From assembly GCA_036271855.1 (NCBI GenBank), contig DATAZV010000343.1, positions 1-9,890 of the forward strand: 9,890 nucleotides of DNA. The letters are read 5' to 3'. The position numbers and the translations under genes are program-made. Source of the stretch: JAQGMJ01 sp036271855. Lineage in GTDB: Bacteria > Pseudomonadota > Gammaproteobacteria > Burkholderiales > JAEUOS01. Position 1 is the stretch's first letter. Every line of letters starts with the position of its first letter. Shown piece by piece: positions 1-7,451 of this stretch. The notes under the pieces were generated by a model. It was given only the letters and a program-made list of their open reading frames with translations, had not been told where the DNA came from and made no database searches.

Positions 1-852
1 ACCTTTTACACGGTCACGCTGCAGAATCTGGTCGGCGTGCTCAGCACCGCGGACGACCGCTCGCAGAATTTCAACACCTTCAGCCTGATGCTGGCGCTTG
101 CGGGCTTTCTCGGCCCCCTGGTCGCGGGTTTTTCGATCGACCATTCCGGGTTCGCGATGGCCTGCCTTTACCTGGCAGTGGTCGCGCTGATTCCGGTCGG
201 GCTATTGATGGTGGCCGGACACCAGTTGCCGGCGGGGGTGCCCAAGGCGGCCGCGCATGGCGGCGGATTGCGCGGCGCGCTCGGGGTCCCCGGACTGTGG
301 CGTGTGCTGGCCATCAGCAGCCTGGTGGTGACGGGCATCGACGTGTTCCAGTTTTACCTGCCCATCTATTGCCATGACATCAAACTGTCGGCCTCGGCCA
401 TCGGCATGATACTGGCGATGTTCAGCGTCGCCGCCTTCGTGGTGCGGGCGATCATGCCCAGGGTGCTGGAGCGCTATTCGGAAGAAAAGATTCTCACCAC
501 CGCCTTTTATGTCGGCGCTGTCAGCTTTTTCCTGGTGCCCTTTTGCCCGAACCCCTGGGTCCTCGGCCTGTTGTCGTTCACCTTCGGCATGGGCATGGGC
601 TGCAGCCAGCCGATCACCATGATGATGACCTTCAGCAATTCGTCGGAAGGGCGCTCCGGCGAGGCGCTCGGCCTGCGCATGACTGTCAATCACCTGACCC
701 GGGTGCTGTGCCCGCTGCTGTTCGGCGTCATCGGGTCGGCCTTCGGCCTGTTCGCCGTGTTCTGGGGCAACGGCGTGATGCTCGGTTCGGGCGGCATGTT
801 CACCCGCATCGAGGGCACCACCCTTAAGCGCGCCTCCAGGGCGCCCCGTTAG
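1..852 (+). CDS. MFS transporter, C-terminal part (5' end outside window)
   Basis: This is the C-terminal 283 residues of a major facilitator superfamily permease, an inner-membrane secondary transporter. The frame is open from base 1, so the gene starts left of the window; the GTG at 37 is internal. Hydrophobic segments alternate with short loops: one around LMLALAGFLGPLVAGF, one around LYLAVVALIPVGLLMV, then a polar central loop rich in Gly and Ala (about residues 85-105). At least five more hydrophobic segments follow, including ILAMFSVAAFVVRAIM, AVSFFLVPFC and VLGLLSFTFGMGMG. The GMGMGCSQPITMMM stretch and the following helix breaks resemble the second half of a 12-helix MFS protein. The substrate cannot be read from the sequence. 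The gene converges on the racemase-family gene with a 39-bp gap; no clear hairpin terminator is seen there. A link to the neighbouring organic-acid genes is inference. Confidence 0.85.
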   Translation, partial: TFYTVTLQNLVGVLSTADDRSQNFNTFSLMLALAGFLGPLVAGFSIDHSGFAMACLYLAVVALIPVGLLMVAGHQLPAGVPKAAAHGGGLRGALGVPGLWRVLAISSLVVTGIDVFQFYLPIYCHDIKLSASAIGMILAMFSVAAFVVRAIMPRVLERYSEEKILTTAFYVGAVSFFLVPFCPNPWVLGLLSFTFGMGMGCSQPITMMMTFSNSSEGRSGEALGLRMTVNHLTRVLCPLLFGVIGSAFGLFAVFWGNGVMLGSGGMFTRIEGTTLKRASRAPR

Positions 853-891
853 CGCAAACCCGGGCAGCCGTGCACGTCCTTTGCAAAGTGC

Positions 892-1593
892 CTAGGCCGG
901 CTGCAGTTCCAGGGTTTTCAGCGCCTCCTGGGCCGTGCTCAATATCGAGGAAAGCACCGGGCGCTTGAACTCCGCGCGCAAGCCCTCCAGGATATCGAAG
1001 GTCGGCAACTGCGCGCAGGCGATATACATGGCATCGCAATCGGGGCCCATGGTACGTCTGGCCAGCTCCGCCACCTCCGGCGCCTGGATGCTGCCGAGCT
1101 TGTCCACCGTCTCCGCGTAAAAGCTGTCGAAGCGCCGGGTCTGGATGCCGCCGTCGGCCAGAAACGCCTGCAACTGCTGATTCACCCCTTCCATGTACGG
1201 GGTGATCAAGCCGATGTTGCGCACGCCGATTTCCTGCAGCGAAATCACCATCGAGCGCGCCGTGGTCACCACCGGCTTTTGCGTCACCTGGCGCAGCTTT
1301 TCGTTCAGCGCGGCATCACCCGCGGGGCCGGAGATGAAGCCGGCCGCGGTGCAGCCATAGGCGACGATGTCGACGTCCGAATCGGCGAACTGCTTTGCCA
1401 ATTCCAGCGCGCTGTCCATGTAGGCCGGCAGGGTTTCCGGCGTCAGCAGGCCGCGGCCGCGCGGGATGCGCAGGGTCATGCAGGTCGAACCGGCGGGCAG
1501 CCACCTGAGCAGTTCGGGCTCGAAGGTGGTGTTGTTGATCGGGACCATCAGCCCCACGCGGGGCGGGCGTTGCATGGGCATGGCTGTGTTCAT
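892..1593 (-). CDS. Asp/Glu racemase superfamily protein, maleate isomerase-like
   Basis: The 233-residue cytosolic protein has the layout of the Asp/Glu racemase superfamily, which includes maleate cis-trans isomerase, hydantoin racemase and arylmalonate decarboxylase. An N-terminal VPINNTTFEPE segment (residues 18-28) resembles the substrate-binding VPxxNTxxE region of maleate isomerases. Two candidate catalytic cysteines sit in the expected places: C81 in YGCTAAGF and C193 in IACAQLPTF. Arylmalonate decarboxylases keep only the second cysteine, so the pair favours an isomerase or racemase. A GxxNIGLITPY segment (about 123-133) fits the start of the second half-domain. ATG at 1593 was chosen because it gives the full N-terminal strand; no strong ribosome binding site is visible, and ATGs at residues 5 and 7 are possible. 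It is divergent from the Bug receptor gene across about 140 bp, suggesting a shared organic-acid pathway. The exact substrate is unknown. Confidence 0.82.
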   Translation of the reverse strand: MNTAMPMQRPPRVGLMVPINNTTFEPELLRWLPAGSTCMTLRIPRGRGLLTPETLPAYMDSALELAKQFADSDVDIVAYGCTAAGFISGPAGDAALNEKLRQVTQKPVVTTARSMVISLQEIGVRNIGLITPYMEGVNQQLQAFLADGGIQTRRFDSFYAETVDKLGSIQAPEVAELARRTMGPDCDAMYIACAQLPTFDILEGLRAEFKRPVLSSILSTAQEALKTLELQPA

Positions 1594-1734
1594 TCGGTGC
1601 GGTGAATGCGATTGTAGGCCGGATCGCCCTCGCGGCGACTTATGCGGGCCATCTGCCGCGCGCGATGAAAGGGGGATACCCGCCTATCTTACAATTACGC
1701 CAATCCACTACAAGTGGTCCTGCCGGAGACAATC

Positions 1735-2700
1735 GTGCGCGCTTGCATCAAATTCGCATTCCTACTCATTGCGGCGCTTTGCAGTGCTGGCGCCGCTGCG
1801 CAAGCCTATCCCGGCAAGCCGGTGCGCATCGTGATCGGCTTTCCGCCCGGCGGCGGCATCGACATCGTGGCGCGCCTGATGGCGCCCGAGTTGGGCAAAT
1901 CCCTGGGTCAGCCGGTGATCATCGACAACAAACCGGGCGCCGCCGGCGCGCTGGGCACCGACATCGTCGCCAAGTCGGCGCCGGATGGGTACACCATCTT
2001 CTTCGGCACCACCGGCAACATCAGCATCAATCCGGTCTTCATGACGAACCTGAGCTTCAACATGGATCGTGACCTGATGCCCCTGACCCAGGTGGCCTCG
2101 GTGGCCTTTTTGCTCTACACCTATCCGGGCTTTGCGCCGAAAACCCTCACCGAGCTGATTGCCCATGCCAAGGCCAACCCGGGCAAGGTCAATTTCTGTT
2201 CCTCGGCCACCGGCGGCTTGCCGCATCTGGCCGGCGAACTGCTGAACCTGCAAGCCGGGATCAAGACAGTGCACATTCCCTACAAGGGCAGCGCGCCCTG
2301 CCTGAACGACCTGATGGGCGGCCAGGTGCAGTTCGATTTCGACGCCGTTGCGATTGGGCTGCAGCATGTGAAAAGCGGCCGGCTGCGCGCTCTCGCATCC
2401 ACCGGCGCCAAGCGGCTCTCGTTCCTCCCGGACATTCCGGCGGCCAATGAATCCCTGCCCGGCTTCGAGGTGGTCAACGCCTACGGCATGCTGCTGCCCG
2501 CCGGCACGCCGCGCCCTATCGTGCAGCGCCTGCAGCACGACATCGCCAGGGTGCTGCAGATTCCGGACCTGCGCGAGAAACTCGTAGCCCAGGCTACCGA
2601 CCCGGTCGGCAGTTCGCCGGAAGAGTTCGCCGCCTTCATGAAGGCCGAATCGGTGAAATGGGCGCGCGTCATCAAGACGGCCGACGTCAAGCCGGAATAG
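1735..2700 (+). CDS. Bug/TctC-family periplasmic solute-binding protein
   Basis: This is a receptor of the tripartite tricarboxylate transporter type, a periplasmic protein that captures small carboxylates or similar solutes. GTG at 1735 is preferred over the in-frame GTG at 1714 because GGAGA lies 5 bases before it and the protein then starts directly with a signal peptide (MRACIKFAFLLIAALCSAG). Likely cleavage is after AAAQA, before YPGKPV. The length of 321 residues is usual for the family. Hallmarks are PGKPVRIVIGFPPGGGIDI just after the cleavage site, DNKPGAAGALG, the APDGYT turn, and HIPYKGSAP followed by LMGGQVQFDFD. C16 does not sit in a good lipobox, so a soluble periplasmic protein is expected. 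No TctA or TctB membrane gene is in the window, so it is an orphan here, as is common for this family in Burkholderiales. The ligand is not predictable. Confidence 0.92.
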   Translation: MRACIKFAFLLIAALCSAGAAAQAYPGKPVRIVIGFPPGGGIDIVARLMAPELGKSLGQPVIIDNKPGAAGALGTDIVAKSAPDGYTIFFGTTGNISINPVFMTNLSFNMDRDLMPLTQVASVAFLLYTYPGFAPKTLTELIAHAKANPGKVNFCSSATGGLPHLAGELLNLQAGIKTVHIPYKGSAPCLNDLMGGQVQFDFDAVAIGLQHVKSGRLRALASTGAKRLSFLPDIPAANESLPGFEVVNAYGMLLPAGTPRPIVQRLQHDIARVLQIPDLREKLVAQATDPVGSSPEEFAAFMKAESVKWARVIKTADVKPE

Positions 2701-2735
2701 CGGCGTGCGGCGGCGCCCACCCCGGCGCGCATGAC

Positions 2736-3815
2736 TCAGGCTTGGGCGGGCGCTGCTTTCACCACCGGGCGAGTAATGGAATGAGGTGCCTGCCGGGCGC
2801 CCGCGGCGAGGGGGCGCCAGTGCAGGGCGCGCACTTCGCCGAACTCGTGCGGCAGGCGTACCCAGGTGTCTCCGCCGTCGGCGGAGCGAAACAGCTGGCC
2901 GAGATTGGTGCCGAGAAACAGGCGTAGCGGATCAGCCGGATGGGTCGCGATACACCAGGGCGTGCTATTCAGCTCACCGGGCAAGGGCACGGTTTCGAAG
3001 TGCTCGCCATAGTCGCGGCTGCGCCACAGGCGCCCGTCGTTGCCGGGCGGGCCATTGCCGTTGGTCAGAAAGATGATCGAGGGATCGTCGGCGCGGGGCA
3101 CGATGGCGCGGGTGTATTGCCAGGGTGAGTCGAGCTCGCGGAATTTCCAGGACGCGCCTTCATCGTTGCTTTGATGCAGGCCGCGATTGGTGGTTGCCAG
3201 CAGAGTGCGGGTGCCGTCTTTTTTCGGAATCACGGCGATGCCGTGCACGTCGCTGGAAATCAGGCCGTTTTCCTTCAAGGTCCAGTTGCGTCCGCCGTCG
3301 GTACTGTGGAAAATGCCGCCGATCTCGACGCTGGCCCAGACCGCGTTGCAATCTTCAGGGTCGAACACGATCTGCGTCACCCGCGTCGGCCCCATGTTGA
3401 TATCGGAGAACTGCCGCGCGGCGGGTGCATGCACCCGCGCCCAGCTGCGGCCGCCGTCCTCGCTGCGGTAAAACGCGGCCGGGCGGGTGCCGGCGATGAT
3501 CACCTCTGGGTTCGAGCTATCCTGGGCCAGCGCCCAGACGTCCTGCATCGGCGAAGGCAGAGCGGTCCAGCGTGCAGTGGCTTCGTTCCAGCGGAATACC
3601 CCCATGTCGGTGCCGGCATAGAGCACGTCCGGCTGCTGCGGATGACTGGAGAGGGTCCAGACGCGCGCTTCCAGGTACATGCCGGAATGGCTGTTGGGGT
3701 GAACCCAGCTCAGGCCGTCATCTTCGCTGAACCACGCCGAATGCCCGGCCGTTCCGGCGTAGACGTGGTTTTGACGGCCGGCCGGCGCAATATCGTGTGC
3801 TTTTTCGGTAGGCAT
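2736..3815 (-). CDS. Asp-box (BNR/sortilin-like) beta-propeller protein
   Basis: The 359-residue protein is built of repeated propeller blades with six recognisable Asp boxes (SxDxGxxW type): SEDDGLSW (30-37), SEDGGRSW (118-125), STDGGRNW (171-178), SNDEGASW (216-223), SRDYGEHF (266-273, last Trp replaced by Phe) and SADGGDTW (311-318). A blade between the first two boxes (66-83, YAGTDMGVFRWNEATARW) has lost its box. Blades carry the usual YAGT/IAGT/LGTNLG strands before each box. Such proteins include sialidase-like, VPS10/sortilin-like and YCF48-like propellers. No sialidase catalytic arginine triad or FRIP motif is apparent, so enzyme activity should not be assumed. There is no signal peptide or membrane segment, so a cytosolic location is likely, which is less usual for this fold. 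It lies 59 bp downstream of the TetR gene on the same strand and may be co-transcribed with it. Function unknown. Confidence 0.85.
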   Translation of the reverse strand: MPTEKAHDIAPAGRQNHVYAGTAGHSAWFSEDDGLSWVHPNSHSGMYLEARVWTLSSHPQQPDVLYAGTDMGVFRWNEATARWTALPSPMQDVWALAQDSSNPEVIIAGTRPAAFYRSEDGGRSWARVHAPAARQFSDINMGPTRVTQIVFDPEDCNAVWASVEIGGIFHSTDGGRNWTLKENGLISSDVHGIAVIPKKDGTRTLLATTNRGLHQSNDEGASWKFRELDSPWQYTRAIVPRADDPSIIFLTNGNGPPGNDGRLWRSRDYGEHFETVPLPGELNSTPWCIATHPADPLRLFLGTNLGQLFRSADGGDTWVRLPHEFGEVRALHWRPLAAGARQAPHSITRPVVKAAPAQA

Positions 3816-3874
3816 ATTCGCGCGATCTTAGTCTTTGCATGGCATCCCGTAAAGATCGGCCGCCGCCTGCGGGG

Positions 3875-4549
3875 CTATTTCTTCGTCCGGCTCGCCGCGA
3901 TCGCCGCCAGCCCGCCCAGCGCGTAGATCTTCATGTGCCGCGCCAGGTCGGCCGCCGGCTGCTTGAAGATGGCCTGCACCGGGCTCTCGATATTGCGCCT
4001 GACGATCAACAGCACCATGCAGGGCGCCATGATGTTGACGATGCAGCGCACCAGCGCCGGGTCGCGCAAGGGAATCCCGCTGATCTCGCCGACGATGCGT
4101 GCCAGCACCTGGAATTTCGGCATGGTCTGCTCGCGCATCACCTTGGGCAGCAGCGGGGAGGGCGCCACCAGCTCGCGCGCCCACAGGCGCGTATGCCAGC
4201 CAACGCCGTCGATCAGGATGGGCACCAGGCTGTCGAACAGTTTGCCCAGCTTGTCGCCGGCAGGCTGCGCGCTGTCGGCCAGATGGTTGAGGTAATCCAG
4301 ATTCACCAGGCGCTTGTGCACCTCTTCCAGGACGGCGAGGTAGAGCCCGTCGCGGCTGCCGAAGTGATAGTTCACCGCCGCGATATTGGTTTGCGCGCTT
4401 TCGCAGATGGCCTTGCTGGTGGTATCCGCATAGCCGCGCTCGGCGAACAGTTGTCCGGCCACCTCGACGATGCGCGCGCGCGTGGCTTCGCCGTCGGTGC
4501 GCGGTCCGCGCCCGGCTTTTGCGGAGCTTTTCGGTTTTGCTGCTGTCAT
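3875..4549 (-). CDS. cecR-like: TetR-family regulator, CecR (YbiH)-like
   Basis: A 224-residue DNA-binding repressor. The N-terminal TetR helix-turn-helix is clear: RARIVEVAGQLFAERGYADT followed by TSKAICESAQTNIAAVNYHF (about residues 24-63 from the ATG). The larger C-terminal ligand domain contains LWARELVAPSPLLPKVM and resembles CecR/DUF1956-type regulators. In E. coli, CecR controls the ybhGFSR export genes; here the same four genes start divergently 98 bp away, which strongly supports the assignment. In E. coli the regulator is in the same direction as ybhG, so the divergent layout differs. Start choice is uncertain: ATG at 4549 is taken, but a TTG at 4567 with a weak GAAG 5 bases ahead would add six residues. 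Its promoter overlaps a 16-bp palindrome, suggesting autorepression. The inducer is unknown; hydrophobic antibiotics or toxic organic compounds are plausible from family knowledge. Confidence 0.88.
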   Translation of the reverse strand: MTAAKPKSSAKAGRGPRTDGEATRARIVEVAGQLFAERGYADTTSKAICESAQTNIAAVNYHFGSRDGLYLAVLEEVHKRLVNLDYLNHLADSAQPAGDKLGKLFDSLVPILIDGVGWHTRLWARELVAPSPLLPKVMREQTMPKFQVLARIVGEISGIPLRDPALVRCIVNIMAPCMVLLIVRRNIESPVQAIFKQPAADLARHMKIYALGGLAAIAASRTKK

Positions 4550-4573
4550 GAATCTACAATACCGCAATTTTAC

Positions 4574-4602
4574 TTCAAATTCAAATTTGAATTATATATA
4601 AT
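4574..4602 (+). promoter_or_regulatory. Sigma-70 promoter of the export operon
   Basis: A perfect -10 box TATAAT (4597-4602) is preceded by TTCAAA (4574-4579, four of six consensus bases) at the ideal 17-bp spacing. Transcription should start near 4609, giving a leader of about 39 bases to the ATG at 4648 with a GGAAAG ribosome binding site (4637-4642). The -35 box and spacer overlap the palindromic operator, so repression by the TetR protein would block polymerase binding directly. Confidence 0.65.
4578..4593. promoter_or_regulatory. Perfect 16-bp palindrome, probable TetR operator
   Basis: AATTCAAATTTGAATT is a perfect inverted repeat with centre between 4585 and 4586. The half-site TTCAAA occurs once more just to the left (4574-4579), overlapping the palindrome's left end. 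The palindrome fills most of the spacer of the rightward promoter and overlaps the -10 box and expected transcription start of the leftward promoter. One bound dimer could therefore block both transcripts. TetR regulators usually bind short palindromes placed in this way in divergent gaps, so assignment to the adjacent CecR-like protein is a well-supported inference. It has not been compared with the E. coli CecR site. Confidence 0.75.
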
Positions 4603-4619
4603 ACCGGCATCGCTTTCAA
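4591..4619 (-). promoter_or_regulatory. Sigma-70 promoter of the TetR gene
   Basis: Read on the minus strand, TTGAAA (4619-4614, five of six consensus bases) is followed after exactly 17 bp by a perfect TATAAT (4596-4591). Transcription should start near 4584, inside the palindrome. The leader would be about 17 bases to the TTG at 4567 or about 35 to the ATG at 4549. The -10 boxes of the two divergent promoters are directly adjacent (4591-4596 and 4597-4602), so the two polymerases would compete for the same DNA. Confidence 0.65.
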
Positions 4620-4647
4620 AGGGCGGCAAAGCCCACGGAAAGAAAAA

Positions 4648-5667
4648 ATGAAAAAATCACTCGTTGCGGTGCTGGTGGTGGCAATTGTTGCAGCCGCCGC
4701 CGTCTGGTATTTCACCCGTCCGAAGGCGGACGCCGACCAGTTCACGCTCTATGGCAACGTCGACATCCGTCAGGTCTCGCTGGCCTTCGAGGGCAGCGAC
4801 CGCGTGGCTGAAATGCGCGTGCAGGAAGGCGACCCGGTCAAGGCCGGCCAGGTATTGGCCTTGCTCGACACCCGCGTATTGACCTTGCAGGCGGCGCAAT
4901 CCGAAGCCCAGATCGGCGTGCAGGAGCAGGCCTTGCTGAAATTGCACAACGGCTCGCGCCCCGAGGAAATCGCCCAGGCGCGTGCCCAGGTGGCCGCAGC
5001 CCAGGCTGATGCCGATCTCGCCACCCAGCAACTCACCCGCCTGCAAGGCATCGCCGCCAGCACCGGCGGCAAAGGCGTGAGCCAGCAGGACATGGACAGC
5101 GCCGCCTCCAAGGTACGCAACACCCAGGCGCAACTGGACAACCGCCGCAAGGCCCTGCAGCTCCAGCAGGTCGGGCCGCGCAAGGAAGACATCGGCCAGG
5201 CCGAGGCGCAACTCAATGTTTCCCGCGCCGAACTGGCCCTGCTCAAGCACCACATCGCGCAGGCCGAACTGAAGGCGCCGCAGGACGCCGTGGTGCGTGC
5301 CCGGCTGCTCGAGCCGGGCGACATGGCTTCGCCGCAGCGCCCCGCCTATACCCTGGCCATCACCGACCCGAAGTGGGTCCGGGTTTATGTCACCGAGCCG
5401 CAACTGGGCTTGCTCAAGCCGGGGCAGGGCGCCCGCGTCACCACCGACAGCCATCCCGATCAGCCGATCGAGGGACAGGTGGGCTACATTTCCTCGGTCG
5501 CCGAATTCACGCCGAAAAACGTCGAGACCAAGGACTTGCGCACCAGCCTGGTCTACGAGGTGCGCGTGCTGGTCAAGGACCCGCAAAACCGCTTGCGCCT
5601 GGGCATGCCGGCGACGGTGCGGATCGACGCCAAAGCCGACGCCAATCCGCCCAAGGCGGCGAAGTAA
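4648..5667 (+). CDS. ybhG: HlyD/YbhG-like periplasmic adaptor of ABC exporter
   Basis: A 339-residue membrane fusion (adaptor) protein, close to the length of E. coli YbhG. Residues 5-22 form a hydrophobic N-terminal anchor or uncleaved signal. The first half of the lipoyl-like domain follows (FTLYGNVDIRQVSLAF, then VQEGDPVKAGQVLALLD at 58-74). A long coiled-coil hairpin (about 80-205) is rich in Ala, Gln and Glu and contains the YbhG-type turn GSRPEEIAQARAQV and its echo VGPRKEDIGQAEAQL. The second lipoyl half (AELKAPQDAVVRARLLEPGD) and a beta-barrel region ending in FTPKNVETKDLRTSLVYEVRV and LRLGMPATVRI complete it. Its role is to link the inner-membrane ABC pump to the periplasm, possibly to an outer-membrane channel encoded elsewhere. 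ATG at 4648 is preceded by GGAAAG. Its stop overlaps the start of the ATPase gene by one base (TAATG). Confidence 0.93.
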   Translation: MKKSLVAVLVVAIVAAAAVWYFTRPKADADQFTLYGNVDIRQVSLAFEGSDRVAEMRVQEGDPVKAGQVLALLDTRVLTLQAAQSEAQIGVQEQALLKLHNGSRPEEIAQARAQVAAAQADADLATQQLTRLQGIAASTGGKGVSQQDMDSAASKVRNTQAQLDNRRKALQLQQVGPRKEDIGQAEAQLNVSRAELALLKHHIAQAELKAPQDAVVRARLLEPGDMASPQRPAYTLAITDPKWVRVYVTEPQLGLLKPGQGARVTTDSHPDQPIEGQVGYISSVAEFTPKNVETKDLRTSLVYEVRVLVKDPQNRLRLGMPATVRIDAKADANPPKAAK

Positions 5668-7451
5668 TGACCGAGGTCCGGGCGGCAATTGCCGCCTCCG
5701 GCATCCGCAAGCACTTCCTGGTCAAGGAGACCGGCAAGACCCTGTACGCCCTCGACGGCGTTTCGCTGCAGGCACAGGCCGGCACCCTCACTGCCCTGGT
5801 CGGCCCCGACGGCGCCGGCAAGACCACCTTCCTGCGACTGGTCGCCGGGCTGATGACGGCGCAGGAAGGCAGCCTCTCCGTGCTTGGCATCGACGTGGCG
5901 AAAAACCCGCAAGCGATACAGGACCGCATCAGCTACATGCCGCAGCGCTTCGGCCTGTACGAAGACCTGAGCGTGCAGGAAAACCTCGATCTGTATGCAG
6001 ACCTGCACGGGGTCACCGCGCAGCAGCGCCGCGAGCGCTATGGCCGTCTGCTGGAGATGACCGACCTGGCGCGCTTCACCGAACGTCCCGCCGGCAAGCT
6101 CTCCGGCGGCATGAAACAAAAACTCGGCCTGGCCTGCACCCTGGTGCGCTCGCCCGAGCTGCTGCTGCTCGACGAACCCACCGCCGGCGTCGACCCGCTG
6201 TCGCGTCGTGAGTTGTGGGACATCGTCAACCAGCTAGTCAAGGAAGAAAACATCTCGGTGTTGGTCAGCACCGCCTACCTGGACGAAGCCGAGCGCTGCG
6301 CCCGCGTGTTCGTGCTCGACCAGGGCAAGCTGCTGGCCGAGGGTTCGCCGCAGGACATTGCCCGCAACGCGCAAGGCCTGTGCTTTGTCGCCACCCCGCC
6401 GCCGGGCGAGCCACCGCGCCTGCTGCAGGCGCAGCTACTGGGCGAGACCGACGCGGTGATCGATGCGGTGCCGCACGGCGGCAAAGTGCGGGTGGTGCGA
6501 AAAAAAGATTTGCCTGCATCGCGCCTCGATGCGCTGCTGCACGAAGTGCCGACACGCGCGGTCGAAGCCGGCATCGAAGATGGCTTCATGGTGCTGTTGC
6601 GGCAGAAGAAGGAGGTACACTTGGGCGAGCCCGTGACTTCCGCGCCGATGGCGCCCGAACGCAACCAAGGCCAGGCCGGCGAGACCATCATCGAGGTGCA
6701 CGACCTGGTGCGTAAGTTCGGCGATTTCACCGCGGTTGACCGCACCAGTTTTTCAGTGCGGCGCGGCGAGATTTTCGGCCTGCTCGGCCCCAATGGCGCC
6801 GGCAAGACCACCACCTTTCGCATGCTTTGCGGCCTGCTGCCGGCCAGCGGCGGCACCCTGAAGGTGGCCGGGGTCAACCTGCGCACGGCACGGGCGCAGG
6901 CGCGGCGGCGCATCGGCTATGTGTCGCAGAAGTTCGCCCTCTACGGCAATCTTTCGGTACTGGAGAACCTGCAATTCTTCGGCGGCGCCTACGGCCTGCG
7001 CGGCGCGCAATTGCGCGAGCGCATCGACATGATGCTGCGCCAGTTCGAACTCGAGGGCCAGGAAAAAACACGCAGCGGTCATTTACCCGGCGGCTTCAAG
7101 CAGCGCCTGGCGATGGCCGTCGGCCTGCTGCATGGGCCGGAAATCCTGTTTCTCGACGAACCCACCAGCGGCACCGACCCGCTGGCGCGGCGCGAATTCT
7201 GGCGCCGCATCACCGCACTGGCCGAGGCCGGCACCACGGTCGTCGTCACCACCCACTTCATGGAAGAGGCGGAGTACTGCGACCGCATCGTGATCCAGGA
7301 CGCCGGCAAACTGCTCGCACTTGGTACGCCCAAGGAGGTGCGCACCCAGGCGGGGGAAACCGGCGAACACCGCATGAACATGGAACAGGCCTTCATCGGC
7401 ATCGTCGAGCAGGCGCGCGAGCACGGCCAGCAGCAGGGGGCCAGGGCATGA
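5667..7451 (+). CDS. ybhF: Fused double-ATPase of ABC exporter, YbhF-like
   Basis: A 594-residue cytosolic protein with two ABC ATPase domains in one chain. Domain 1: Walker A GPDGAGKTT (46-54), Q-loop Q93 in YMPQRFGLY, signature LSGGM (145-149), Walker B LLLLDE (165-170), and Ala203 in STAYLDEAE where the switch histidine normally sits. A linker of about 100 residues follows. Domain 2: Walker A GPNGAGKTT (374-382), Q421 in YVSQKFALY, variant signature LPGGF (473-477), Walker B ILFLDE (493-498), and His530 in TTHFMEEAE. Both departures fall in the same composite site, so one ATP site looks degenerate and the other consensus. ATG at 5667 is chosen because it overlaps the ybhG stop and begins the first domain; the frame is open further upstream but only as a shadow of ybhG. 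It powers export through the two permeases that follow. Confidence 0.94.
   Translation: MTEVRAAIAASGIRKHFLVKETGKTLYALDGVSLQAQAGTLTALVGPDGAGKTTFLRLVAGLMTAQEGSLSVLGIDVAKNPQAIQDRISYMPQRFGLYEDLSVQENLDLYADLHGVTAQQRRERYGRLLEMTDLARFTERPAGKLSGGMKQKLGLACTLVRSPELLLLDEPTAGVDPLSRRELWDIVNQLVKEENISVLVSTAYLDEAERCARVFVLDQGKLLAEGSPQDIARNAQGLCFVATPPPGEPPRLLQAQLLGETDAVIDAVPHGGKVRVVRKKDLPASRLDALLHEVPTRAVEAGIEDGFMVLLRQKKEVHLGEPVTSAPMAPERNQGQAGETIIEVHDLVRKFGDFTAVDRTSFSVRRGEIFGLLGPNGAGKTTTFRMLCGLLPASGGTLKVAGVNLRTARAQARRRIGYVSQKFALYGNLSVLENLQFFGGAYGLRGAQLRERIDMMLRQFELEGQEKTRSGHLPGGFKQRLAMAVGLLHGPEILFLDEPTSGTDPLARREFWRRITALAEAGTTVVVTTHFMEEAEYCDRIVIQDAGKLLALGTPKEVRTQAGETGEHRMNMEQAFIGIVEQAREHGQQQGARA

Noticed and set aside
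853..891. Possible terminator between the convergent MFS and racemase genes (palindrome CTTTGCAAAG at 879-888)
   Set aside because: The inverted repeat has no loop and no T-run follows on either strand.
1705..1717. Short hairpin CCACT-ACA-AGTGG in the leader of the Bug gene, and a TACAAT (1690-1695) possible -10 box
   Set aside because: The stem is only 5 bp and no convincing -35 box lies at the right distance, so neither an operator nor a promoter can be supported.
1714..1734. Upstream GTG start for the Bug receptor
   Set aside because: It would put seven extra residues, including an acidic one, before the signal peptide, and the GGAGA ribosome binding site fits the GTG at 1735.
1762..2538. 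258-codon minus-strand frame opposite the Bug receptor
   Set aside because: Antisense of a well-matched Bug protein with no domain of its own.
3171..3926. 251-codon plus-strand frame opposite the Asp-box protein
   Set aside because: It lies antisense to six clear Asp-box repeats and shows no family features.
4657..5688. 343-codon open frame on the minus strand opposite the HlyD-like gene
   Set aside because: It is a GC-rich shadow of a strongly supported gene, with low-complexity Gly/Leu/Arg composition and no recognisable domain.
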